Source of the DNA: Armatimonadota bacterium
GTDB lineage: Bacteria > Armatimonadota > Armatimonadia > Armatimonadales > Armatimonadaceae
Reading direction: 5' to 3'
Length of the DNA: 64,000 nt
Assembly: GCA_026392155.1 (NCBI GenBank)
Contig: JAPLCP010000079.1
Span: forward strand, 75,618-139,617
Position 1 is the first letter of the stretch. Each line of letters begins with the position of its first letter. A program made the translations under genes and the position numbers. The notes beneath the pieces were generated by a model. The model saw only the letters and a list, made by a program, of their open reading frames with translations. It was not told the DNA's origin and did no database searches. Below are positions 55,606 through 63,624 of this stretch, piece after piece.

Positions 55606-56306
55606 GCCTTTGCGTAGAGGCGGCGGCGGTTCGGAGTGGAAGCGCCCTTGCCGTCTTCGGAGGCGAGCTTGATCTCTTTCGACTGCTTTGGGAGGCTGGG
55701 GCTGCTTAGTACCACGGGGCCTTCTTCCACGAGTGGCACCACGTTGACATCCAGCGCGGCCACGTCCTCCAGGGGAGTCAGCTCAAAGACGGGCACCTCA
55801 GGCAGGGAAAGACACTGGATCAGGGAGTCAAGCCCCTCAATTCGCTCGTTGGCATGAAGGGTCAGGCGCTGGTGGTGCTCGGTGAGCTTATCGCGCCTTT
55901 CCCAGAGCGCATCCACCGCCTCCGAAATCTTGACAACTTGTGCCTCGAAGCTCTGCTCCTGGCTCTGGAGCGCTAGGGCGATGCGGGCTTTTTCTTGAAG
56001 GACCTCAGCCAGAAGCTGCTGTAGGGTCTTTTTCTTCTCATCCGCCATGGTCGCCAGTGCGGAGCGAAGGGCCTGAAGCTGCTTGGCATCGTCCGTGTCT
56101 TTGGGGAAGGCCTGGAGCATGGCGTAGGCTGCCTCGACACTCAGGTTGATGGCAGGAGCGGCAGGTGCTGGTGGAGCGGGCTGAGGAGGAGGCGGGGTAG
56201 GTCGGGGCGGAGGTGCAGCAGGCGTGGGAGCCTCCACTGCCACCGAAATTTCCTCGGGCGCTGTCCCCCTACCCACTAGTCCACGTAGCCGTTCAGTCAG
56301 TCTCAT
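55602..56306 (-). CDS. hypothetical protein, Pro-rich N-terminus plus coiled coil
   Basis: APPPRPTPPPPQPAPPAPAAPAINLSVEAAYAMLQAFPKDTDDAKQLQ...EVLQEKARIALALQSQEQSFEAQVVK. Confidence 0.65.
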   Translation of the reverse strand: MRLTERLRGLVGRGTAPEEISVAVEAPTPAAPPPRPTPPPPQPAPPAPAAPAINLSVEAAYAMLQAFPKDTDDAKQLQALRSALATMADEKKKTLQQLLAEVLQEKARIALALQSQEQSFEAQVVKISEAVDALWERRDKLTEHHQRLTLHANERIEGLDSLIQCLSLPEVPVFELTPLEDVAALDVNVVPLVEEGPVVLSSPSLPKQSKEIKLASEDGKGASTPNRRRLYAKA

Positions 56307-56418
56307 ATTTCCCTTACATGGTCGGAATACGGGGATCGGAAATTTAGGCAGGAATCAGGGCACGACACGGCCAATTTTTTAGGGGCGGTCACTTTCCCGC
56401 CACAGGAGATGGGTAGTC

Positions 56419-57561
56419 ATGAGCAATCGTGTAGGAATCGGCGTCGTCGGGTGCGGCAGTATTGGCATTCGCGGCGCACTGGATCATTTAATTTTAGAAG
56501 ACGTGCAAGATCAGGTTCATCTGGCCGCCTGCTGCGACCCTGCGCCAGGCCGTGCACAAGCCGCTGCGGAGAAGTATGGCGTGGCGAAAGCCTACGAGAC
56601 GGAGGACGAGCTTTTCGCCGACCCGAACGTGGACATGGTGATTATCTGCTCTCCCATTGGGCTGCACTACCAGCAAGGCATCAAAGCGATTGAGGCGGGC
56701 AAGCACATCCACTTCAACAAGACCATGACGGTCACCAGCGGCGAGGCTTTAGATCTCATTGCGCGAGCCCAAGCCAAGGGCGTGCACTTAGTGGCGTCGC
56801 CCGGCCAGATGCTGCGCCCCACCAACCACAAGATCCGCGAGATCATCCAGAGCGGTGGTCTAGGCAAGCTCTCGTGGGCCGTGGCCGGAGCCGCGTTTGG
56901 CTCGTACCATGAGCAAGAGGGTGTCCGCACCGGCGACACGCCGCTCAGCAACATCAACCCCAGCTGGTACTGGCGCAAGCCCGGTGGCGGCCCGCTCTAC
57001 GACATGACGGTCTACGCCCTGCACTCGCTCACGGGTGTGCTCGGGCCCGCCACGCGCGTCACGGCGATGTCGGGTATCGGGATCAAGACCCGCCACTTCA
57101 AGGGCGAGGCCTACGAGTGCGACGCCGACGACAACACGGTGATCTTGGCAGACTTTGGCGACAATGTCTTTGCATTTATCCACGGGACGTTCGCCGGAAT
57201 GGTGAGCGAGTTCGGGCAGCCCAGCTACTTTGGCGAGAAGGGCAGCATTGTCGGCACCAAGCTCAACGGCGAGGCGATTGACTACCCCGGCAAGTCCGAG
57301 GGCCTCTCGCCGCTCCAAGTAACGCCTCACGTCGCGGGCAAGTACGCCGCGCACGGAAAGCTCGGCGAGCACCATGTCTACGAAGACACCATGCAGCTCG
57401 TCCGCTGGATTCGCGAAGGCAAGCCCAGCATCGTCACGGCGGATCATGCCGCACACGTCATCGAGATCATCGAGGCAGGCTACGCGGCGGCAGAGACCGG
57501 CGTCACGCAGGTTCTCAAGACCACGTTCACCCTCCCCGAGGATCTGACAGCGGCTTCGTAG
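56419..57561 (+). CDS. Gfo/Idh/MocA family oxidoreductase
   Basis: RVGIGVVGCGSIGIRGALDHL...AACCDPAPGRAQAAAEKYGVAKAYETEDELFADPNVDMVIICSPIGLHYQQGIKAIEAGKHIHFNKTM. Confidence 0.96.
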   Translation: MSNRVGIGVVGCGSIGIRGALDHLILEDVQDQVHLAACCDPAPGRAQAAAEKYGVAKAYETEDELFADPNVDMVIICSPIGLHYQQGIKAIEAGKHIHFNKTMTVTSGEALDLIARAQAKGVHLVASPGQMLRPTNHKIREIIQSGGLGKLSWAVAGAAFGSYHEQEGVRTGDTPLSNINPSWYWRKPGGGPLYDMTVYALHSLTGVLGPATRVTAMSGIGIKTRHFKGEAYECDADDNTVILADFGDNVFAFIHGTFAGMVSEFGQPSYFGEKGSIVGTKLNGEAIDYPGKSEGLSPLQVTPHVAGKYAAHGKLGEHHVYEDTMQLVRWIREGKPSIVTADHAAHVIEIIEAGYAAAETGVTQVLKTTFTLPEDLTAAS

Positions 57562-57563
57562 GT

Positions 57564-57703
57564 TCTCCCGCCCGTTAGAGGGGCGTGACTGGAGAGCTAA
57601 AGCTGCGAAGGACGTTCCGCCCATACCGAGTACCCTCGGAATGGCCCGAAGCGGCCTTTGTAGCCACAGGCTCTCCAGTCACGCCCCTCTAACGGGCGGG
57701 AGA
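57564..57703. mobile_element. MITE-like inverted repeat (34-bp perfect arms)
   Basis: tctcccgcccgttagaggggcgtgactggagagc (57564-57597) and exact reverse complement at 57670-57703; 72-bp interior; possible TAGG flanks. No transposase, so mobility is not shown. Confidence 0.6.
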
Positions 57704-57721
57704 GCCTAGGAGCACCCCAAC

Positions 57722-59701
57722 TTATCCTACCCGAAATCGCTTCAGGCGCAAGGCATTGGTCACCACCGACACCGACGACAGCGCCATGGCAAGCGCCGCC
57801 AGCATCGGGTTTAGGTTTCCACTGACCGCAATCGGAATCCCAATGAGGTTGTAGCCAAAGGCAAAGGCATAGTTCTGGCGAATATTGGCAACCGTCGCCC
57901 GTGCCAGCAGGATCGCCCGAACCACACCCCGTAGATCGCCGCCTGTGAGCGTGATCCCGGCGGTCTCCATCGCCACATCGGCTCCCCCGCCCATGGCAAT
58001 TCCCACCTCGGCGGCAGCCAGCGCGGGCGCATCGTTGATCCCATCTCCCACCATCGCGGGTTTGACCAGCTTGGCGATCTCCGCCGCCTTCCCTTCGGGC
58101 CGGACTTGGGCGATAACCTGGGTGATTCCCACTTGCGCGGCGATTGCCTTGGCAGCCGTCTCTCGATCCCCCGTGAGCAAGGTCACCTCCAGCCCCAGCG
58201 CCTGAAGCTGTTTTACGGCCTCCGCACTGGTCGGGCGAAGCGTGTCGGCCACAGCAACATAGCCCCGGTAGGTTCCGTCAATCTCGCAGTGCAGCAGCGT
58301 GGCCTCGGCGGGGGCATCGGTGGGCTCGGAAGCTCCAATAAAGCCCGCATTGCCTGCCCTGAGAGCGTGCCCTCCCACACGTGCCGTGATTCCCTGGCCA
58401 GGAACGGCAATGAATGCCTCAACCTCTCCACCGCCGCCCGGCGAGGGAGCATCGGCAAATGCTCGTGCCAGGGGATGCTCACTTGCCACTTCGGCGGTGG
58501 CGAGGAGGGCGAGGTCTTGCTCCGAGAGGCTTGAGGCGACAACTTGGGGCTTGCCTTCGGTGAGTGTCCCGGTCTTGTCCAATGCGATACTCTGCACGCC
58601 CGCGAGGCGCTCCAGCGACTCGGCATCGCGGATGAGCACCCCTAGCTCCGCACCTCGACCCACTCCCACCATGATCGCGGTCGGGGTTGCGAGCCCCAGT
58701 GCGCAAGGACAGGCGATCACCAGCGTGGTCACGGCGCAGGAGAATGCAAAGGCAAACCCACGTCCTACCAGAAGCCAGCCGACAAGTGCGCCAAGCGCAA
58801 TCAAGAGCACTGCGGGGACGAAGATCGCGGTGATCTGATCCGCAAGGCGCTGGATCGGGGCCTTGCTCGCCTGTGCTTTTCGTACCAGGCGGACAATTTT
58901 CGCCAGAGTTGTCCCCTCGCCCACGCGCTCCGCCACAAAGACAAAGCTGCCCGTCTGGTTGATCGTCCCGCCCGTCACCATGTCTCCTACGTGCTTCTCT
59001 ACCGCCAGCGGCTCCCCGGTGAGCAAGCTCTCGTCGAGGGTAGAGTGTCCCTCCACAATCTTGCCGTCCACAGGCACCGTCTCACCGGGTCGGACACGGA
59101 GGTTTTCCCCACGTCGGATCGCCTCAATCGCCACGTCTTCGTCGCCGTTTTCCGTCACACGGTGCGCAATCGTCGCCTGGAGCGCGAGAAGTTTCTCAAT
59201 CGCCTCTCCCGTGCGACGCTTCGCCCGTGCTTCCAGCCAGCGCCCAAAGAGGATCAGCGTGACGATCACCGCCGCGGACTCGTAGTAGGCATGGTGGGTA
59301 TGGAGCACCATCGGCGCAACCGTCGCCAGCACGGAGTAGAGGTAGGCGCTACCCGTTCCCAGTACCACCAGCGTGTTCATGTCCGCCGTCCGCTGCTTGA
59401 GTGCCCCCCACGCCCCGCGCCAGAACTCCGCGCCACAGTAGAACAGTACGGGAGTGGTGAGAACGAGCTGGAGCCAGAGATTATCGAAGGGGGGCCGCAT
59501 GGTCATGCCTCCGATAAAGACCGGAAGCGTGAGAGCGGCGGCGAGAATCCAGCCAAGACCCACCCGGCCCCCGGCCTCGTTCCTCGGCCACCCTCCCTGT
59601 ACTAGGGAGGGTTTGGGAGGGTTCAAAACCAATGTTCTCAATCGCTTCGGCGATGGCTTGTGGATCCGTTTGTGCAGGATCGTAGGCAAAGCTCCCCTCA
59701 C
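57722..59701 (-). CDS. copper-type P1B ATPase, catalytic part (N-terminal HMA domain in another frame)
   Basis: [26 protein letters not shown]-like [52 protein letters not shown]; the true N-terminus of this frame is uncertain. Confidence 0.92.
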   Translation of the reverse strand: MRGALPTILHKRIHKPSPKRLRTLVLNPPKPSLVQGGWPRNEAGGRVGLGWILAAALTLPVFIGGMTMRPPFDNLWLQLVLTTPVLFYCGAEFWRGAWGALKQRTADMNTLVVLGTGSAYLYSVLATVAPMVLHTHHAYYESAAVIVTLILFGRWLEARAKRRTGEAIEKLLALQATIAHRVTENGDEDVAIEAIRRGENLRVRPGETVPVDGKIVEGHSTLDESLLTGEPLAVEKHVGDMVTGGTINQTGSFVFVAERVGEGTTLAKIVRLVRKAQASKAPIQRLADQITAIFVPAVLLIALGALVGWLLVGRGFAFAFSCAVTTLVIACPCALGLATPTAIMVGVGRGAELGVLIRDAESLERLAGVQSIALDKTGTLTEGKPQVVASSLSEQDLALLATAEVASEHPLARAFADAPSPGGGGEVEAFIAVPGQGITARVGGHALRAGNAGFIGASEPTDAPAEATLLHCEIDGTYRGYVAVADTLRPTSAEAVKQLQALGLEVTLLTGDRETAAKAIAAQVGITQVIAQVRPEGKAAEIAKLVKPAMVGDGINDAPALAAAEVGIAMGGGADVAMETAGITLTGGDLRGVVRAILLARATVANIRQNYAFAFGYNLIGIPIAVSGNLNPMLAALAMALSSVSVVTNALRLKRFRVG

Positions 59702-59822
59702 CCGCGAGAAGATTCACCTCCGCTTTCTCGACACCCGGAACCCGTGCAAGTGCTTTCTCAATGCGTCGCACACAAGCCGCGCACTCCATTCCCCCAATTT
59801 TCAGCTCACAGGTCTCTGTCAT
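59481..59822 (-). CDS. heavy-metal-associated (HMA) domain ORF, apparent N-terminal part of the P-type ATPase
   Basis: [67 protein letters not shown] then repeat-derived residues. Confidence 0.85.
   Translation of the reverse strand: MTETCELKIGGMECAACVRRIEKALARVPGVEKAEVNLLAGEGSFAYDPAQTDPQAIAEAIENIGFEPSQTLPSTGRVAEERGRGPGGSWLDSRRRSHASGLYRRHDHAAPLR
59591..59623. repeat. palindromic element copy E6 at the HMA/ATPase frame junction
   Basis: ccctccct-gtact-agggaggg then tttgggagggttcaaaa; minus strand TTTTGAACCCTCCCAAACCCTCCC...GAGGAACGAGGCCGGGGG. Confidence 0.8.
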
Positions 59823-59848
59823 CTCTGTCTCAGGTACACCCTACAGTC

Positions 59849-60409
59849 TTACTTGTTCCCATGTGCGGAAAATACCGCCAAGACAGTCCGAAGCACGATC
59901 AGGGCATCCAAAACGAGCGACTGTCGCTGTAGGTACTCGGCATCCCGCGCCACTTTATCCGCGTCACTGAGCTCGTCGCGGCCATTGACCTGCGCCCAGC
60001 CCGTGATTCCTGGGCATAGCGCATGCACGCCAAGCGCCTCACGCTGTGCATTCAGCTCGATCTGACTAGGCAACGCAGGACGCGGCCCGACTAAGCTCAT
60101 CTCGCCCACCAGCACGTTCCAGAGCTGGGGAAGCTCGTCCAGCGACGTTTTGCGCAGCCACTTCCCGACGCGTGTGTACGGCTCCAACGCAGAGGCGATT
60201 AGCTCCGCCGTGGAGAGATTGGGGGTATCCGTGCGCATCGAGCGGAACTTCAGCAAGACAAACTCTTTGCCGTGTCTTCCAATACGGCGCTGGCGAAAGA
60301 GCACAGGGCCAGGCGAGTCAAGTCGAATGAGAGCCGCTAGAACCAGCAAAAGCGGGGCCGTCAGCCCCAACCCCACCAGCGCCGCCAGAACATCCAACAG
60401 GCGCTTCAT
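59849..60409 (-). CDS. bacterial sugar transferase (undecaprenyl-phosphate hexose-1-P transferase type)
   Basis: KRLLDVLAALVGLGLTAPLLLVLAALIRLDSPGPVLFRQRRIGRHGKEFVLLKFRSM...RKTSLDELPQLWNVLVGEMSLVGPRPALPSQ...PGITGWAQVNGRDEL. Confidence 0.96.
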   Translation of the reverse strand: MKRLLDVLAALVGLGLTAPLLLVLAALIRLDSPGPVLFRQRRIGRHGKEFVLLKFRSMRTDTPNLSTAELIASALEPYTRVGKWLRKTSLDELPQLWNVLVGEMSLVGPRPALPSQIELNAQREALGVHALCPGITGWAQVNGRDELSDADKVARDAEYLQRQSLVLDALIVLRTVLAVFSAHGNK

Positions 60410-61326
60410 TTCCGAGCCCCCCTAGCCCCCGCCCAGCGGGGGGAAAACAACGTTTTTTCCTTATTGTCCCCTCGCGAAGCGGGGGTTAGGGGGGAGGGGC
60501 TTGTTTTGTACACATTGTCCGCCGCGAGCTTGCGCACTTGGGCCACCCCGTCGCGGCCCTTGAGCACCCGCGCCACCAGCAACGCAAGCGGCAACGGCAA
60601 GGCCAGCGACTTTCCCCCCAGCGCACTCACGATCTCTCGGAGTGTATAGGGCGCGGCATCCGCGATCACGAAGCGCTTCCCTGCCACTGCCATCGAGCCC
60701 AGACGCGCCACGGTAATCGCTGCAGCCGCCGCGTTCTCGACAGCGCAGAGCGTTTTCTTATTCTTCCCATCGCCGGGAATAAAGAACCGCCCCGCCTTTA
60801 TCGCTGCCTCCAGCTTGGCGATATTTCCTCGGTCGCGCGGCCCGTAGACCGTCGCCAGGCGCAAGTGTACGGCAATCGCGCCGACATCATCGGCCCAGCG
60901 GTCAATCAGCTTCTCCGCTGCGAGCTTCGAGGCCGCGTAAGGAGTCGCAGGTGCAGGCGGCGTGTCTTCGGCGATCCCCGTTCGCGGCGTGCTCTCGCCG
61001 TAGACTGCGACTGTCGAGAAGAACACAAAGCGCGGCGGGCGCTCGGGGTTGCAGGCATCGAGGAGCTGGCCCGTGAAGCCGACATTGACCTTCTGGTACT
61101 CCTCTTTCGTCGCCGTGGGCTGGTGCACCAGTGCGACGCAGTGGAAGATCACATCGGCATCTACGCAGCAAGAGAGGTCGTTAACAAAGCGCACGACGCC
61201 CTCGGGTAGCTCGGCGTCGGCTCGGCGCACTAGGCCACGGACTTCGCGAAAGCCCCCGTCGGCCAGCAGCGCCTCACAGAGCGCGTAGCCGACACAGCCG
61301 TTGGCTCCGGTGACGAGGGCGATCAT
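60406..61326 (-). CDS. NAD-dependent epimerase/dehydratase
   Basis: MIALVTGANGCVGYALCEALLADGGFREVRGLVRR...PYAASKLAAEKLIDRW; likely start MIALVTG at about 61326; ORF-track start 61407 is repeat-derived. Confidence 0.92.
   Translation of the reverse strand: MIALVTGANGCVGYALCEALLADGGFREVRGLVRRADAELPEGVVRFVNDLSCCVDADVIFHCVALVHQPTATKEEYQKVNVGFTGQLLDACNPERPPRFVFFSTVAVYGESTPRTGIAEDTPPAPATPYAASKLAAEKLIDRWADDVGAIAVHLRLATVYGPRDRGNIAKLEAAIKAGRFFIPGDGKNKKTLCAVENAAAAAITVARLGSMAVAGKRFVIADAAPYTLREIVSALGGKSLALPLPLALLVARVLKGRDGVAQVRKLAADNVYKTSPSPLTPASRGDNKEKTLFSPRWAGARGARK
60416..60501. repeat. palindromic element copy E7 at 3' end of epimerase gene
   Basis: gcccccctagcccccgc ... gcgggggttaggggggaggggc; read as C-terminal SPSPLTPASRGDNKEKTLFSPRWAGARGARK. 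Confidence 0.75.
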
Positions 61327-62573
61327 ACCCTCCTCCCCCGGCCCCTCCTCCCAACCCTGGGAGGAGGTTGGGAGTGAGGGGAGATTTTGTTGTAGATTTC
61401 CAGCCACTCGGCGACGCAGACGGGGCGGGAGTAGTGCTCAATCATTTTCTGTCGGCCTGCTCGGCCTAATTTTTGTCTTTCCGGTTCCGTATGAGCCAGG
61501 AGCTGCAAAATTGCCTGCGCAATATCTGTCCCGTTTCCTCCGAACAACACTTGCCACCAAGGCACGCTAGAAGCTCGCCTCCAGCGGGGATTCCACCACA
61601 TCAAGCCATTAAGCAAGTCGGCACACCCTCGAATATTCAGCGCTACCACCGGAATTTCCATAGAAAGAGCTTCCTGCACAGCACAAGGCAAACCTTCCTG
61701 CAAAGAAGAAAAGACAAAAATGTTACTAGCAGCCAGAATCTGTTTAGTATCTCGGCGAAAACCGACTAGGCGAACCACTCCTTCCAGTCCATATTTTGAA
61801 ATGGTTTGTTGCAACTCCGGTTCAAGAATTCCGTCTCCAACAATCACACAACAAAAATCATGGTGGTGCATCGTCACCTGTTTAAGCGCCTCAAGAAGCA
61901 TCCTGTGCCCCTTTCGCGGAATCAGCTCCCCGATGGTAGAAATCAAAATTCCATCTTCAGGTACTCCCAACTCATCGCGGATTTTCTGACGTTCTTCGGT
62001 CGTAACTGTCGCGGGATCGAACTCATCGGTGGAGACGCCGACGCCGTGGGTGAAGTAGACGCGCTCGGGGGGCATGAGCTTCTTGGCTTCTTCAAAGTCC
62101 CACTGGTTGATCGTGAGCACCGCATCGGAGAGGAAGCGCCCGGCAAAGCTCTCGATGGCGCGATAGAGCGCATTGCTGAGCCTGCCACCGAGTGGGTGAA
62201 AATGAAAACCGTGCGCGGTGTAGACGCGCTTCAGCCCCCCCCGCCCCCGAGTTTGGGGGAGCCAGTGTTTCGCCAAAGTGGCGGCGAGCCGCCCATAAAA
62301 CCCGCCGCTGGGGTTGTGGCAGTGGACGATATCGGGCCGGAGCTTGCGGATAAGCTTGACAAGCTGGACGAGCGCCAGCATGTTCCTCGGATCGAGTGGG
62401 TTGCGCTGGATCGGGACGTGGTGCAGACCGTCCGCATGGGCCGCGACATCGTCCTTGAAGCGTGTGAACTGGCAGGCGACATGGGTCTCGTAGCCCGCCG
62501 CCTTTGCGCCGTCGAGGTGCGGCAGCATGACGCGGACGATGTGATCCAGGGTCGAGACGTAGAGGAGTTTCAT
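61323..62573 (-). CDS. glycosyltransferase family 4 protein
   Basis: MKLLYVSTLDHIVRVMLPHLDGAKAAGYETHVACQ...KRVYTAHGFHFHPLGG...FVFSSLQEGLPCAVQEALSMEIPVVALNIRGCADLLNG. Confidence 0.92.
   Translation of the reverse strand: MKLLYVSTLDHIVRVMLPHLDGAKAAGYETHVACQFTRFKDDVAAHADGLHHVPIQRNPLDPRNMLALVQLVKLIRKLRPDIVHCHNPSGGFYGRLAATLAKHWLPQTRGRGGLKRVYTAHGFHFHPLGGRLSNALYRAIESFAGRFLSDAVLTINQWDFEEAKKLMPPERVYFTHGVGVSTDEFDPATVTTEERQKIRDELGVPEDGILISTIGELIPRKGHRMLLEALKQVTMHHHDFCCVIVGDGILEPELQQTISKYGLEGVVRLVGFRRDTKQILAASNIFVFSSLQEGLPCAVQEALSMEIPVVALNIRGCADLLNGLMWWNPRWRRASSVPWWQVLFGGNGTDIAQAILQLLAHTEPERQKLGRAGRQKMIEHYSRPVCVAEWLEIYNKISPHSQPPPRVGRRGRGRRV
61325..61383. repeat. palindromic element copy E8 shared by GT 3' end and epimerase 5' end
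   Basis: ataccctcctcccccggcccctcctcccaaccctgggaggaggttgggagtgaggggag; near-identical to 24290-24346. Confidence 0.85.
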
Positions 62574-62578
62574 GGAAC

Positions 62579-62752
62579 CATCTCCCCGCCCTCGTCCCTC
62601 GGGCGACCCTCTTCCTGATTCCGCTCATTCTTCGCGAGGAAGAGGGTGATGCCATCTCCCACTCGTTCATCATACCCTCTTCCCAGTGAGGAACGAACGG
62701 CTGGGGAAGAGGGTCGCCTGGAGTGAGGGACGAACGCAGGGCGGGGAGATGG
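62579..62752. repeat. large nested palindromic element copy E9
   Basis: outer arms ccatctccccgccctcgtccctcgggcgaccctcttc / gaagagggtcgcctggagtgagggacgaacgcagggcggggagatgg; two inner hairpins ccctcttcc...ggaagaggg and ccctcttcccagtgaggaacgaacggctggggaagaggg. Confidence 0.85.
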
Positions 62753-62766
62753 CAAGAAGCTTAGCT

Positions 62767-63624
62767 TCACCGCAGGGCCTCTTGGGCGGCGGCGATCATG
62801 GCTTGCTTACTGGCATCCCCACGCGTCGCGAGCTTCTTCAGCGCCAGCGCGAGCCGAAAGACGAACTTCACGCCGCGCTCGGAGCCGGGCCAGTACTTCT
62901 GGATGTACTGCAGCGACGAGAGATGCGTGTTGGCGTAGGTGCGCGGCTTCTCCGTCTTCCACGACTGCCCGCCGGTGTGGACAATCCGCGCCTCCGGCCA
63001 GTAGCGAAGAAACCAGCCTCGCTCAGAGAGGCGGCGGCACAGATCAACGTCCTCGTACATCAGGAAGAAGCGCTCATCGAAGCCGCTGATGAGCTCCCAG
63101 TTGGCGCGACGTAAGAGAATAAACGCCCCTAGTACGCAGGGGACGACTTGCTCTTTGGTTTCATTGAAGTTCTTGATCGCGTCCCAGCGCTTGTAGGGGA
63201 AGAAGGCTTTGGCGCACTCAGACTCCACGGTCGGGAATTTGCGAGCACACTCCCACTGGAGCGAGCCATCCGGCGATTCGACGCGGCAGGTCATTCCGCA
63301 AACTTCGCTAGGCTGTGCCGAAAGATACGCCACGCAACGCTCCAGAATGCCGGGCTCAGAGATGATCGTGTCTGGGTTGAGGAGGAGTAAAAACTCTCCC
63401 GTCGCGTGCTTAGCGGCGAGATTATTGGCCCGCGCAAACCCAACGTTTTCGTCAAGCGCCAGCACGCAGACGGTGGGGAACTGTTGGCGAACTGCCTCCA
63501 CAGTTCCATCGCCGCTGGCATTATCCGCGACGATAACCTGGGCTTCAGTGGGGAGCGTGTCGAGGCACTTGAGCACGTCGTCCTTGCAGCGATAAGTGAC
63601 AATCACAATGGAGAGCATTACCAA
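62767..63624 (-). CDS. glycosyltransferase family 2 protein
   Basis: LSIVIVTYRCKDDVLKCLDTLPTEAQVIVADNASGDGTVEAVRQQFP...LLLNPDTIISEPGILE...LMYEDVDLCRRLSERGWFLRYWPEARIVHTGG. Confidence 0.96.
   Translation of the reverse strand: MVMLSIVIVTYRCKDDVLKCLDTLPTEAQVIVADNASGDGTVEAVRQQFPTVCVLALDENVGFARANNLAAKHATGEFLLLLNPDTIISEPGILERCVAYLSAQPSEVCGMTCRVESPDGSLQWECARKFPTVESECAKAFFPYKRWDAIKNFNETKEQVVPCVLGAFILLRRANWELISGFDERFFLMYEDVDLCRRLSERGWFLRYWPEARIVHTGGQSWKTEKPRTYANTHLSSLQYIQKYWPGSERGVKFVFRLALALKKLATRGDASKQAMIAAAQEALR

Noticed and set aside
58106-59605. plus-strand ORFs opposite the P-type ATPase
   Set aside because: Antisense shadows, Arg/Ser-rich.
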